Below are positions 7,764 through 16,156 of a DNA stretch of 28,883 nucleotides, one piece after another. Positions within the stretch are counted from its first letter, which is position 1. Each line of letters starts with the position of its first letter. Under the pieces are notes generated by a model. It saw nothing but the letters and a program-made list of their open reading frames with translations, searched no databases and was not told where the DNA came from. Source of the stretch: Actinomycetes bacterium (GTDB lineage: Bacteria; Actinomycetota; Actinomycetes; Actinomycetales; Microbacteriaceae). A program made the position numbers and the translations under genes. The stretch lies in assembly GCA_023436775.1 (NCBI GenBank), contig JAEZHW010000013.1, forward strand, positions 1-28,883. Reading direction: 5' to 3'.

Positions 7764-9770
7764 ATGCCGCCGACCATTGCGCCGTACGGAACCTGGACCT
7801 CCCCGATCCTGCCGCAGGCACTCGCCGCCGACACCCACCCGGTGACTGCCGCGATCGCTCTCGGCGATTCCGTCTGGTGGTCCGAGCAGCGACCGAGCGA
7901 GCGCGGCCGTGCCGCAATCCTCAGCCGCGAGGCCGACGGCACGGTCACCGAGCGGCTGGCCGCTCCAGCGAGCGCACGCAGCCGGGTCCACGAGTACGGT
8001 GGCCTGTCCTGGACAGTGGCCGCGGGCGAGGCCGGACCGCTGCTGGTCTGGGTCGAAGCCAGCGACCAGCGCCTCTGGCTGCAGACCCCAGACGGACACC
8101 GCACCCCGCTCACCCCCGCCGAGCTCGGCATGCAGTTCGCCGAACCCAGCATCGTGACCGTCGGCGACGAACGTCACGTCCTGGCCGTGCGCGAAACCAT
8201 TCCCGCAGGCTTTCACGGCACGCCGCCGCGTGACATCGTGCTCGTACCGCTCGACGGCGCGGCCGCCGAGGACCCGGAGCGCATTCGCGTCCTCGCCAGC
8301 GGCACTGACTTCCTCGCCTGGCCCCGCATCTCCCCCGACGGCCAGCGCCTGGCCTGGATCGGCTGGGACCACCCGCAGATGCCCTGGGATGGCACCTGGC
8401 TGATGGTCGGCAACCTCACCGACGATGGCCCCGTCCAGCAGGTGCGACGCCTGATCGGTTCCCCCAGCGAGTCGGTGCTGCAGCCCGAGTGGCTGGACGA
8501 CGACACGCTGCTCGCGATCAGCGACCGCAGCGGCTGGTGGAACCCGGTGCGGGTTTCGGTGCCCGCCACGCTCGAGGATGCGCCGCGAGTGGACGCGGTC
8601 GTGCAGGAGGACGCGGAATACGGCGGACCGCTGTGGCAACTGGGCGTGCGCTGGGTGGTGCCGGTGCCGGGCGAGGCGAGCGGCGCCTCGCCGGACTTGA
8701 TCGCAGTCCGCAACGCCGATGGTGTGGATCGGCTGGTACGCATCACCACCACCGGTGAGGTGCGGCCCTTCGATCTGGGCCTGGATGCGATCCAGTTGCA
8801 GCACGCCAGCGCCGAGGCGGTGCTGCTGATCGGGGAAACCTCGGACGCGATGCCCGGGCTCTACCGGCTCGACCTCGCCACCGGCGAGCTCGACCTGCTG
8901 CGGGCCAACCTCGAGGCGCTCCCGGACACCCGGTACCTCCCGCCGATCGAATCGCACACCGTAGCCGGTCCCCTCGGTCCGGTGCATGTGCTGCTCAGCC
9001 TGCCGCGCAATCCCGACTTCGTCGCGCCCGACGGCGAGCAGCCACCCTGCGTCTTCCTGGTCCATGGCGGCCCCACCGGGCAGGCATCGGCGCGGCTCAG
9101 CCTGGCCACCGCGCTGCTCACCAGCCGCGGCATCGCCGTGGCCGAGGTGAACTACAGCGGATCCACCGGGTTCGGCCGCGCCTACCGGGAGCGCCTGAAC
9201 GAGCAGTGGGGCATCGCCGACGTACAGGACACGATGGCCGCAGCCCGAGCCCTCGCCGAGCAGGGCCTCGTCGATCCGGAGCGCCTGATCATCCGTGGCG
9301 GCTCGGCCGGTGGCCTCACCGTGCTGGGGGCGCTCGCCGAGGGCGGTGTGTTCGCCGGCGGCATCAGCCGCTACGGCGTCGCGGACCTGCTGGGCCTCGT
9401 CGCCGACACGCACGACTTCGAAGCGCACTATCTGGACACGCTGATCGGGCCGCTGCCCGAGACACGGCAACGCTACATTGACCGCTCACCACTGCACCGC
9501 TTGGAGCGGCTGCGCTCCCCCATGCTCATTGAGCAGGGCCTGCTGGACAAGGTCGTACCGCCGAGCCAGTCCGAGGCGGTGCGTGCGGCGCTGCAGAGCG
9601 CCGGGGTGCCGCATGCCTACATCGAGTTCCCCACCGAGGCGCACGGCTTCCGCACCGCCGAGGCGATCATCCGCTCGGCCGAGGTGGAACTCGCCTTCAT
9701 CGCGGCCGTCTGCGGCTTCGAGGCACCCGGCATCCCAGCGCTGGAACTTGAGCCGCCGCTCGAGCGGTAG
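7764..9770 (+). CDS. S9 family prolyl-oligopeptidase-like serine peptidase
   Basis: 668 residues, no signal peptide, so cytoplasmic. The first ~390 residues form a β-propeller-like region with repeated WD/TolB-type strands (WPRISPDGQRLAWIGWD, QPEWLDDDTLLAISDRSGWWN). An α/β-hydrolase domain follows from ~410. Triad: Ser514 in GGSAGG, Asp595 in EQGLLDKVVPP and His627 in TEAHGF. VHGGPTGQ supplies the oxyanion turn. The length and order fit the dipeptidyl/acylaminoacyl-peptidase S9C group that cleaves short peptides; the substrate cannot be read from sequence. The long frame antisense to it (7698-9470) is a high-GC shadow. It is monocistronic and convergent with hisI. Confidence 0.92.
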   Translation: MPPTIAPYGTWTSPILPQALAADTHPVTAAIALGDSVWWSEQRPSERGRAAILSREADGTVTERLAAPASARSRVHEYGGLSWTVAAGEAGPLLVWVEASDQRLWLQTPDGHRTPLTPAELGMQFAEPSIVTVGDERHVLAVRETIPAGFHGTPPRDIVLVPLDGAAAEDPERIRVLASGTDFLAWPRISPDGQRLAWIGWDHPQMPWDGTWLMVGNLTDDGPVQQVRRLIGSPSESVLQPEWLDDDTLLAISDRSGWWNPVRVSVPATLEDAPRVDAVVQEDAEYGGPLWQLGVRWVVPVPGEASGASPDLIAVRNADGVDRLVRITTTGEVRPFDLGLDAIQLQHASAEAVLLIGETSDAMPGLYRLDLATGELDLLRANLEALPDTRYLPPIESHTVAGPLGPVHVLLSLPRNPDFVAPDGEQPPCVFLVHGGPTGQASARLSLATALLTSRGIAVAEVNYSGSTGFGRAYRERLNEQWGIADVQDTMAAARALAEQGLVDPERLIIRGGSAGGLTVLGALAEGGVFAGGISRYGVADLLGLVADTHDFEAHYLDTLIGPLPETRQRYIDRSPLHRLERLRSPMLIEQGLLDKVVPPSQSEAVRAALQSAGVPHAYIEFPTEAHGFRTAEAIIRSAEVELAFIAAVCGFEAPGIPALELEPPLER

Positions 9771-9844
9771 CGACCTAGCCCCGCCCTTGCCGCTCGGGCG
9801 CTGACCGACTGACAAGCGCGCACGCCACCCGTCGGCAGGCCGGT

Positions 9845-10270
9845 CTAGTCGACCGGACGCAGCGTCATCGGCCCGGACTCCTGCCCTATCTCGGCCGCAC
9901 GGTAGTAGCAGCTGCGGTGGCCAGTGTGACAGTTGATCGCGCCCGCGGTCTCGACGCGCAGCACGACCGAGTCCTGGTCGCAGTCCACGCGCAGTTCCAC
10001 CACGCGCTGGACGTGCCCACTGGTCGCACCCTTGTGCCACAGTTCCTGGCGGCTGCGGCTGTAGTAGTAGGCCTCGCCGGTTTCGATGGTGCGCACCAGC
10101 GCCTCGGCATTCATCCACGCCACCATCAGCACCTCGTTGGTGGCGGCGTCGACCGCGACGGCGGCCACGAGCCCGTCCGGCCCGAACTTCGGCATCAGCA
10201 GCTCGCCCGCCTCGATTGCCGCGGTGTCCCCGCGTGGGCTGAGTCGCTGCTCGAATGCGTCGCTGGTCAT
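9845..10270 (-). CDS. hisI: phosphoribosyl-AMP cyclohydrolase (histidine biosynthesis)
   Basis: 141 residues. HisI opens the purine ring of phosphoribosyl-AMP, the third step of histidine synthesis. Diagnostic segments are AWMNAEALVRTIETGEAYYYSRSRQELWHKG, the metal site VDCDQDSV, and CHTGHRSCYYR with the zinc-binding cysteines. The ATG at 10270 has GGAGGA just upstream. No other his gene is here, so it is detached from the main his operon; the enzyme is single-function, without the HisE half. It follows the methyltransferase gene on the same strand by 42 bp. A 6-bp hairpin (10286-10304) lies in that gap. Confidence 0.95.
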   Translation of the reverse strand: MTSDAFEQRLSPRGDTAAIEAGELLMPKFGPDGLVAAVAVDAATNEVLMVAWMNAEALVRTIETGEAYYYSRSRQELWHKGATSGHVQRVVELRVDCDQDSVVLRVETAGAINCHTGHRSCYYRAAEIGQESGPMTLRPVD

Positions 10271-10312
10271 GCTTCCTCCGTTCGACGCCCGAAGCCTCCG
10301 GGCGCGGTCAGT

Positions 10313-11908
10313 CTACTCTTGCGCCTCGGCCGTCGAGACGACCTGGAGGAACCCCTCTACCACCAGATCGCGGACCGCCGGCAGCAGCCGCTGACGCATC
10401 GCCTTCGGCGACTCCTCCAGCAGCTCGGCGAGCGCATCCAGGATCACCCCAAGCGTCAGGTCACCGTCGCAGGCACCCACTAGGGCCGCCTCGGCAGTGC
10501 CGGTCAGGCGGGTACGACCGAAGCCGCCGCCCTGGCGCAGTAGCAGCACGGACGGGTGCTCCTCACCGGGCATGTGGTGGCGCTCCTCGGTCACGTCGGG
10601 GGCCACCCGCAGCAGCAGCGCGTTCAGTTCCGCGTCCGTGTGCGCGCTGAGTGCGTCGTGACCACGCAGGCCGTCCAGGAATGCGGCGGCCAGACCGCCG
10701 CCGGGGGTGGCGTGCGCAATCCGCTCGCTGCGGGCCAGGGTACCGATGCCCGCCTCGGGCCGACGCAGCAGCAGCATGCCGAAGCCAACGTCGGTCACGC
10801 CGCGGTGCTCGAAGTCGGTGAGCCAGGCCGCCAGCAGGCCGTCATAGTCCGGGTCACCGGGTCGCGAACCGCCATCCCGAATCCAGGTCTCGGCGTACTC
10901 GGCCGGGTCCAGGCGCTCGCGCTCCACGATCCAGTACTCGAGCCGCGCCCCGGTCGCCCAGTTGGCGGCACGCAGCAGCCCGTCAGCTTTCAGCGGGTCC
11001 TCATCGCCGACCCGGTACTCCCAGTTGCCGAGCAGCTGCGCAATGCCGCCCACGGTGAGGTGCTCCGCGGCACCGGAAACGACCGCAGCCGTGAGGGCAT
11101 CGCCCTCCATCCCACCGTCTCGATACTCGTACTCGGGCACCCCCTCGCCGCGGGGCGTGATCACGAAGGGCGGGTTGGTGACGATGCGGTCGAAGCGCTC
11201 GCCCGCCACCGGCTCGAAGAGGCTGCCGAGGCGGAAGTCGATGTTGCTGATGCCGTTGAGCGCGGCATTGAAGCGGGCATAGGCCAGGGCGCGCTCCGAG
11301 ATGTCGGTGGCCACCACCTCGCGGGCCCAGCGGCTGGCGTGCAAAGCTTGGATGCCGCAGCCGGTGCCGAGGTCGAGGATGCGCTCGGCGGGCAACTGCA
11401 GGGTGATGCTCGCCAGGGTCGCGGACGCACCACCCACCCCCAGCACGTGGTCTTCCGGCAGCGCCCCGCCGACGGCACGCTCACCCAGGTCGGAGGCGAT
11501 CCACCAGTGGCCACCGCCGCGCTCGTCTTCGAAGGCGTAGGGCCGCAGGTCCGCGATCGCGCGCACCAGTTCGGCCTCGGGATCCTCCTGTGCGGCCTCG
11601 GCGCTCACCTCCACCAGACCGAGCGTCACCAGCCCGTCCAGCCCCACATTCGGCACCGCCAGTTGCACCTCGACGGCCGGAACGGCTTCGGCGAGCAGGA
11701 ACAGCCGCGCCAGCGTGCCCGCAGGCGTCGGCGCAGGCAGGGCTGCAATCGCGCGCCTGGCCGGCACCGGGTTCTCGCGTCGCAGCGCGTCGGCCGCCAT
11801 CGGTCCCCAGAGTCCGGCGAGCACATCGACCCGATACTCCGCCGCCGCCAGGTCGTCACGGAGTTGGCCGATGGCAAGGGAATCCAAGACGGGAACGCTT
11901 CGTGGCAT
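10313..11908 (-). CDS. class I SAM-dependent methyltransferase, DUF7059-type
   Basis: 531 residues. The first ~150 residues form a helical, winged-helix-like domain of the kind annotated DUF7059 in actinobacteria. A Rossmann methyltransferase follows: motif I ILDLGTGCG (177-184), acidic VVATDISE, and NPPF (245-248). NPPF marks enzymes that methylate planar nitrogens such as Gln in release factors or bases in RNA. A C-terminal ~200-residue domain looks specific to the family. The substrate is unknown. The frame opens at 11986, but ATG at 11908 is preceded at 7 nt by TAGTCT and gives the usual MP...VLDSL start, so I prefer it. Probably cotranscribed with hisI. Confidence 0.82.
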   Translation of the reverse strand: MPRSVPVLDSLAIGQLRDDLAAAEYRVDVLAGLWGPMAADALRRENPVPARRAIAALPAPTPAGTLARLFLLAEAVPAVEVQLAVPNVGLDGLVTLGLVEVSAEAAQEDPEAELVRAIADLRPYAFEDERGGGHWWIASDLGERAVGGALPEDHVLGVGGASATLASITLQLPAERILDLGTGCGIQALHASRWAREVVATDISERALAYARFNAALNGISNIDFRLGSLFEPVAGERFDRIVTNPPFVITPRGEGVPEYEYRDGGMEGDALTAAVVSGAAEHLTVGGIAQLLGNWEYRVGDEDPLKADGLLRAANWATGARLEYWIVERERLDPAEYAETWIRDGGSRPGDPDYDGLLAAWLTDFEHRGVTDVGFGMLLLRRPEAGIGTLARSERIAHATPGGGLAAAFLDGLRGHDALSAHTDAELNALLLRVAPDVTEERHHMPGEEHPSVLLLRQGGGFGRTRLTGTAEAALVGACDGDLTLGVILDALAELLEESPKAMRQRLLPAVRDLVVEGFLQVVSTAEAQE

Positions 11909-11915
11909 GTCTTCG

Positions 11916-11921
11916 AGACTA
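11916..11921 (-). promoter_or_regulatory. -10 box of the methyltransferase gene (leaderless candidate)
   Basis: TAGTCT on the minus strand ends 7 nt before the ATG at 11908. There is no SD site, and the divergent transporter gene starts 85 bp away. Confidence 0.45.
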
Positions 11922-11992
11922 CTCGGGCCGCAGTGGGTGGTTTCGCCTGGTCGGGCCTTCCGGGTTCCGACCGGCTCTGTCATCATGACGCA

Positions 11993-12898
11993 ATGGGATC
12001 AACGTTGACCGATGTTGGGCTGCCGGTTGCTCTCGGCATCATCATGCTGGGCCTGGGCCTCAGCCTCACCCCCGGCGATTTCGCCCGCGTCGCCAAGCAC
12101 CCGAAGGCGGTGTTCCTGGCACTGCTGTGCCAGCTCGTGCTGCTGCCGGCGGTCTGCCTTGGCCTGGTCGCATTGTTCCATCTTCCGCCGGTGCTCGCGG
12201 TCGGCATGATGCTGCTGGCCGCCTCGCCGGGTGGCAGTACCGCGAACCTGTACAGCCACCTGTTCCGCGGCGATGTGGCGCTGAACATCAGCCTCACCGC
12301 GATCAACTCGGTCATTGCGGTCTTCACGCTGCCGCTGATCACCAACTTCGCCATCGCGCTGTACCTGCCGGGCGATGACCAGTTGGGTCTGCAGTTCTCG
12401 AAGGTGATGGAGATCTTCGTCATTGTGCTCGGCCCCGTCCTGATCGGTATGGCGATCCGCTGGTGGAAGCCCCGCTTTGCTGCTGCAATGGACAAGCCGG
12501 TGCGCATCGCCTCGATCATCATCCTGGCGGTCGTGATTGGCGGCGCCGTCGCCTCGAACTGGACTCTGCTGATGGCAAACGTCGGCCAGCTCGCGCTGAT
12601 CACGGTGCTGTTCTGCCTGCTGAGCCTGACCATCGGCTTCTTCGTGCCGCGCCTGTTCCGGGTCGGACCGCGTCAGGCGGTGGCCTCCAGTTTCGAGATC
12701 GGCATTCACAACGCAACCCTCGCGATCGTGATCGCCCGGACGGTCCTCGGCAACGAGGAACTGTCCCTTCCAGCCGCCGTGTACGGCGTGCTCATGTTCT
12801 TCGTCGCGCTCGGATTTGGCTTCCTGATCCGATCGCGCGTGCCTGAGGAAGCGTCGGACGACGCAGGTGTGGCAGACCCGAAGGGGGCGGTGCACTAG
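11993..12898 (+). CDS. bile acid:sodium symporter family (BASS/SBF) transporter
   Basis: 301 residues with nine or ten hydrophobic helices, an integral membrane protein. The family signature is seen in LGLGLSLTPGDFARVAKHPKAV near the N-terminus, in AASPGGSTANLYSHLFRGDVALNISLTAINSV (the sodium-site crossover) and in SSFEIGIHNATLAIVIA. Members carry organic anions such as bile acids, pantoate or keto acids with sodium; the substrate here is unknown. ATG at 11993 lacks an SD; CATCAT lies 6 nt upstream, a weak leaderless -10. The same frame is open far upstream (from 10556), but that part is antisense to the methyltransferase gene and not transporter-like. A 13-bp hairpin follows. Confidence 0.9.
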   Translation: MGSTLTDVGLPVALGIIMLGLGLSLTPGDFARVAKHPKAVFLALLCQLVLLPAVCLGLVALFHLPPVLAVGMMLLAASPGGSTANLYSHLFRGDVALNISLTAINSVIAVFTLPLITNFAIALYLPGDDQLGLQFSKVMEIFVIVLGPVLIGMAIRWWKPRFAAAMDKPVRIASIIILAVVIGGAVASNWTLLMANVGQLALITVLFCLLSLTIGFFVPRLFRVGPRQAVASSFEIGIHNATLAIVIARTVLGNEELSLPAAVYGVLMFFVALGFGFLIRSRVPEEASDDAGVADPKGAVH

Positions 12899-12940
12899 CA
12901 CCGGGTCCACGCCAGGGCCTCAATGGCGCGGCCCCGGAAT

Positions 12941-12985
12941 GAAGGGCGCGAGGCGCGGTTCGCTACCGCTCCCCTCGCGCCCTTC
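12941..12985. terminator. large hairpin between convergent genes
   Basis: Arms 12941-12953 and 12973-12985 (GAAGGGCGCGAGG and its exact complement) form a 13-bp stem, with a nested 5-bp stem (GCGGT/ACCGC) inside the loop. No T run follows on either strand, as is common for high-GC actinobacterial terminators. It sits between two gene ends and likely serves both. Confidence 0.65.
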
Positions 12986-12997
12986 GCATGGCTGCGA

Positions 12998-13693
12998 CTA
13001 AGACTCGGCGGCCCGCGCCCGCGCAACCACCATGCCGCGGGCGGACTCCCAGAACCGGTCCAACTGCGTACGCACCTCGGCTGCGGGCAGCACCGCCCCG
13101 AAGAGGTCCGTATTGGGCTCGAAGCGGATTCCCTCGGCGAGGCCGCCAGCGATCACCGGGTCAAAGCCGGCCTGATCCACCAGGGCCGCGACCCGCGCTA
13201 GGGCGGCCTCGTCGTCGCCGGCGATCGCCATCCCGAAGCGTCCAGGGTCCCCCGCCGGCCGCGACTCGTCTTCGAGGTCGTGGTAGCCAAGGTGGTTGAA
13301 GGCCTTAATCACGGTGGAGTCCGGTAGGAAGGATTGCACGAGCTCGCTGGATGAAGTGGTCGGGTCATTGAGGTCGTCGCGGATCCCGTCGACCTCCCAC
13401 CAGTAGTTCATGGCGTCGATGACGAGCTTGCCGCGCAGTTCGGCGGCCGGCAGTTCGCGATAGCGGCCCAGCGGCAGAGCAAGGATGACGATGTCGGCGG
13501 CACGGGCCGCCTCGACAGCGGCGACGGCCTCGGCTCCTGGCACCAACACCGAGACAATGAGCCGCTTCTTCTCTGGGTCACCGGAACCTGCCAGCAGCAC
13601 CCGATGCCCAGCCGCCGTCAGCAGCCGTGCCAGCACGGTACCGAGCTTGCCGACGCCGAGGATGCCGATGGTCAGCGACTCAGATTTCGCCAC
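12998..13693 (-). CDS. NAD(P)-binding oxidoreductase, NADPH:F420 reductase-like
   Basis: 231 residues. The Rossmann start TIGILGVGKLGTVLARLL (G-x-G-x-x-G) and the later VIKAFNHLGY segment match the F420_oxidored/NADPH-dependent F420 reductase family. Ser/Thr-rich TSSSELVQSFLPDS is also typical. The cofactor partner may be F420, or it may act as a generic ketopantoate-reductase-like fold; sequence alone does not decide. The GTG at 13693 has GGCGGAA upstream and the standard N-terminus. The frame continues to 14365 on paper, but that extension lies inside the chrA gene in another frame. It follows chrA by 47 bp on the same strand. Confidence 0.82.
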   Translation of the reverse strand: MAKSESLTIGILGVGKLGTVLARLLTAAGHRVLLAGSGDPEKKRLIVSVLVPGAEAVAAVEAARAADIVILALPLGRYRELPAAELRGKLVIDAMNYWWEVDGIRDDLNDPTTSSSELVQSFLPDSTVIKAFNHLGYHDLEDESRPAGDPGRFGMAIAGDDEAALARVAALVDQAGFDPVIAGGLAEGIRFEPNTDLFGAVLPAAEVRTQLDRFWESARGMVVARARAAES

Positions 13694-13740
13694 AGTTCCG
13701 CCTTTCTGCGAGCCGGTGCGCAGACCGCGCCCCGACTCCG

Positions 13741-14985
13741 TTACAGCCACCACAACACCGCAATCGCGGCGAATGTTCCCGCGGGCACCGCGAGCCATGC
13801 GGGCACTCGTCGTTGCAGAGCGATGCCGACCCCGATCGCCATCAAAACCAGCAGCCCCTGCACCAGCGGACCGCTGTCGGCGGTAGCCTCGGCACTCGAT
13901 ACCACGAGATGCAGGAACGCCGCCGCCAGCACGCCCACGGCCGCCGCGCTGGCCAGGTCGATCGCGGCCCGCAGTCGCGCCACGGACCGGAGTCGCTGCC
14001 AGTACGGCAGCACCCCCAGCATGAGCAGCATGCCGGGCAGGAACACGGCGACCAGGCCCAGCACACCGAGCCACGGCGACGGACCGTCCGTCCCCGCCGC
14101 CGCACCGGCATACCCCGCCAAGGTGAACAGGGGCCCGGGCATCACCTGGACGAGGCCGTACCCTGCGGTGAGGTCGGCGCCTGCGACCAGACCGCCGTGG
14201 ACCAGCTCCGCCTCCAGCAGCGGCAACAGGGTGTGGCCACCGCCGACGACGAGGGCGCCGGCGCGGGCGGCGCCATCGGCGACGGCCACTGCTCGGTCCG
14301 GAGTGAGCGCTTGGGCGATGGGCAACGCGACGAGGCCGAGGGCGACGAGTGCGATCGCAAACCATGCCGCGGGGCGGGCCCGCCCTGGGGCGGATGGTGA
14401 CCCGCTGCTCGCCGTATTCTGGCCTGCGTCGTCATCGCGCCGTCGCATCGCAGCGGGAAGCATGGCACCCAGAATCCCCGCTGCCACGATAGCCAGCACC
14501 GGCGCCAGCGTGCTGGGCAGCAGCACCACAAGCACGGCCGCACCGATCGCGATCCCCACCGACAGCCACGAGCGCAGCAGTGGTCGCGCCATCCCCAACA
14601 CCGCGTGGGCGATGACCCCCAGCGCTGCAACACCGAGTGCCGTGGCCAGCGTCCGCATCACCTCGCCAGTTAGCGACGCGGCGAACACCGCGGCGAGGAT
14701 CATGGCTAGGCCCGCCGGCAGGGTGAATCCGAGCCACGCGGCAGCAGCACCCGCTAGGCCCGCCCGATGCCGACCAATTGCGAGGCCGACCTGGCTGGAG
14801 GTGGGTCCGGGCAGTATCTGCGCAACCGTGACCAGTTCGGTGTACTCGGCCTCGCTCAGCCAGCGGCGGCGTTGGACGAAGGCCTCCCGGAAGTAGCCGA
14901 GGTGCGCGATCGGCCCGCCGAAACTGGTGCATCCCAACGCGAGGAAGGCGGCAAACACTTCCGCAGCGGCACGAACCTTGGGCAC
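13741..14985 (-). CDS. chrA: chromate transporter ChrA, two-domain (long-chain) form
   Basis: 414 residues, about ten hydrophobic segments. Each half carries a CHR domain. The first has FAAFLALGCTSFGGPIAHLGYFR and VTVAQILPGPTSSQVGLAIG; the second has GALVVGGGHTLLPLLEAELV and YGLVQVMPGPLFTLAGYAG. These paired FGG and PGP motifs define ChrA, which extrudes chromate. A charged linker (RRRDDDAGQN...) separates the halves. The start is a GTG at 14985, 10 bp after the stop of the 42-codon gene upstream, without a clear SD, so it may be translationally coupled. No chromate-sensing regulator is visible. Confidence 0.92.
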   Translation of the reverse strand: MPKVRAAAEVFAAFLALGCTSFGGPIAHLGYFREAFVQRRRWLSEAEYTELVTVAQILPGPTSSQVGLAIGRHRAGLAGAAAAWLGFTLPAGLAMILAAVFAASLTGEVMRTLATALGVAALGVIAHAVLGMARPLLRSWLSVGIAIGAAVLVVLLPSTLAPVLAIVAAGILGAMLPAAMRRRDDDAGQNTASSGSPSAPGRARPAAWFAIALVALGLVALPIAQALTPDRAVAVADGAARAGALVVGGGHTLLPLLEAELVHGGLVAGADLTAGYGLVQVMPGPLFTLAGYAGAAAGTDGPSPWLGVLGLVAVFLPGMLLMLGVLPYWQRLRSVARLRAAIDLASAAAVGVLAAAFLHLVVSSAEATADSGPLVQGLLVLMAIGVGIALQRRVPAWLAVPAGTFAAIAVLWWL

Positions 14986-14995
14986 GGCGGCGTGC

Positions 14996-15124
14996 TCAGG
15001 CGGTCTGCGGTGCGGGCTGGCGCAGGATCTTCTCGATCGTGCGGCCCTGGGCTACCTCATCGACGACCTTCTCAACGTAGAGCGGATAGACCTTGCCGAA
15101 GCTGTACCCGAAGACCCGGTGCAT
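14996..15124 (-). pseudogene. 42-residue DUF2200-like protein with the middle deleted
   Basis: The ATG at 15124 opens a 42-codon frame ending TGA at 14998-14996. Its first half, HRVFGYSFGKVYPLYVEK, resembles the N-terminus of DUF2200 proteins (HRIFxxxFAxVYPHYVxK). Its second half, VVDEVAQGRTIEKILRQ, resembles the C-terminus of the same family (K(L/V)(I/V)DELAKGKxMEKILR). Full members are about 115-120 residues, so roughly 70 residues between the ends are missing, in frame. It is either a remnant from an internal deletion or a reduced product still made. It lies 10 bp before chrA on the same strand. Family assignment is from memory. Confidence 0.5.
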
Positions 15125-15158
15125 GGCGGCAGTGTACTCCAGCAAGCCTCGGCCGGTA

Positions 15159-15815
15159 TCAGCTCGCCGCCGGTGCTTCGTCCTCGACGGCTGGCACGCC
15201 GTTGCTGTCGAGGACGTGCAGCGCCAACAGCGGGTCCCAGCCGGGGGTGTCTGCCAGCATTTGTCGGATCGCCGCTGGTTCGCTCAACGGCGGGATGTTG
15301 TCGGCGGTGATCCACGCATGGGAGCGCAGTTCCCAACTGTCCCCCACGCGACGGAAGTTGAAGGTGCGGTCGACCTGCCAGCCGACGTTCGATTCGCCAG
15401 CAGAGTCCTCGAAGATGTAGTCCACCCGCGTCGTCTCCAGCACCCGAATGATCAGCATGCTGCGGTCCTGCAGGAAGGACTGGAACTCCACCTTGGTCTG
15501 AATCCCCTCGGGGCCAAAGTTCGGCTCCCAGTCATTCGTGCGCTGGGTGGCGATCAGACCATAGGCCTTGCCTTCAATGTCGATGGCGCCCTGTGAGAGA
15601 CCGCGCAGTGCTTCTTCGTCGATCGTGGTGCGACCGGTCAGCACGCTGTCATTGCGCTGCTCGATGACGCGTTCGATGATCGGCATCAGGGCGCGGGCCT
15701 CTTCCTCGCTAATGCCCTGCGGGTTCATGATGTTGCGGATTCCGAGCCACGTACCACCGACTATGGCGAGCAGCGCGACGACAACGATGAGGTTGCCGAT
15801 CCGTCCCTTCAGCAT
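15159..15815 (-). CDS. membrane-anchored extracytoplasmic protein, unknown function
   Basis: 218 residues. A short basic N-terminus (MLKGR) precedes one hydrophobic segment at about residues 6-24, so the protein is anchored or secreted; no lipobox is present. The mature part is acidic, with helix-forming EEARALMPIIERVIEQRND, then a region likely rich in β-strands (TKVEFQSFLQDRSMLIIRVLETTRVDYIFED, VDRTFNFRRVGDSWELRSHAWI), and a C-terminal acidic Ala-rich tail. I recognise no family. The frame opens at 15890, but ATG at 15815 has AAGGGGG upstream, so I start there. It is divergent from the two-cassette locus; a role there is possible but unsupported. Confidence 0.72.
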   Translation of the reverse strand: MLKGRIGNLIVVVALLAIVGGTWLGIRNIMNPQGISEEEARALMPIIERVIEQRNDSVLTGRTTIDEEALRGLSQGAIDIEGKAYGLIATQRTNDWEPNFGPEGIQTKVEFQSFLQDRSMLIIRVLETTRVDYIFEDSAGESNVGWQVDRTFNFRRVGDSWELRSHAWITADNIPPLSEPAAIRQMLADTPGWDPLLALHVLDSNGVPAVEDEAPAAS

Positions 15816-15867
15816 GCATGCCCCCTTGGCTTGATGTTCCGGCAACAGCGCCGGGAGTGTGTTTCCT

Positions 15868-15873
15868 AGGCTA
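15868..15873 (-). promoter_or_regulatory. possible -10 box for the gene at 15815
   Basis: TAGCCT on the minus strand lies 52 nt upstream of the ATG. The rest of the 341-bp region 15816-16156 holds the promoter and leader of the divergent cassette; I see no further gene in it. Confidence 0.3.
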
Positions 15874-15984
15874 TCGATTCGCCCGATCATTCGGCAGGGG
15901 TACGGATGGATTCATCACGAGTAGCGCTCCCGCTGGGTCAGTGCTCCGCAACGCAGCAATTACCCAACTCATTGCACAAAAGGC

Positions 15985-16038
15985 TTGCCCGCTCGAGTCC
16001 TCCTCACTATCGTCGGATCAACGCGTCAGGCGTTGGGG
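15985..16038 (+). promoter_or_regulatory. promoter and leader A of the secreted-protein cassette (repeat copy 1)
   Basis: TTGCCC (15985-15990), a 17-bp spacer and TATCGT (16008-16013) form a good housekeeping promoter. From 16002 to 16038 the sequence matches 18431-18467 at 31 of 37 positions. The match covers the -10 box and continues about 18 nt past the expected start site (about 16020). The leader contains CAACGC-gtcag-GCGTTG, a 6-bp hairpin that would sit at the very 5' end of the mRNA. The remaining 5' leader to the GTG at 16157 is about 137 nt. Confidence 0.65.
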
Positions 16039-16156
16039 AATTGGGGGCCTTGCCCGTGCGTGCACGGTGTACCCGGTCGCCGCTTGGGACTGCTGCTCTG
16101 CGTCAGTCCGACCTACCGTGCGGCGGAAACCGCACATCAACAAGAGGGGAAACATC

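Noticed and set aside
7698..9470. 590-residue frame antisense to the S9 peptidase
   Set aside because: Low-complexity Gly/Arg/His composition without motifs; the plus strand has an intact catalytic triad.
10556..11992. Upstream extension of the symporter frame
   Set aside because: The extension runs antisense to the methyltransferase gene and has no transporter-like sequence. The true N-terminus begins at 11993.
13694..14365. N-terminal extension of the F420-reductase-like frame
   Set aside because: It is an Arg/Gly/Ala-rich run lying inside chrA in another frame; the Rossmann start is at 13693.
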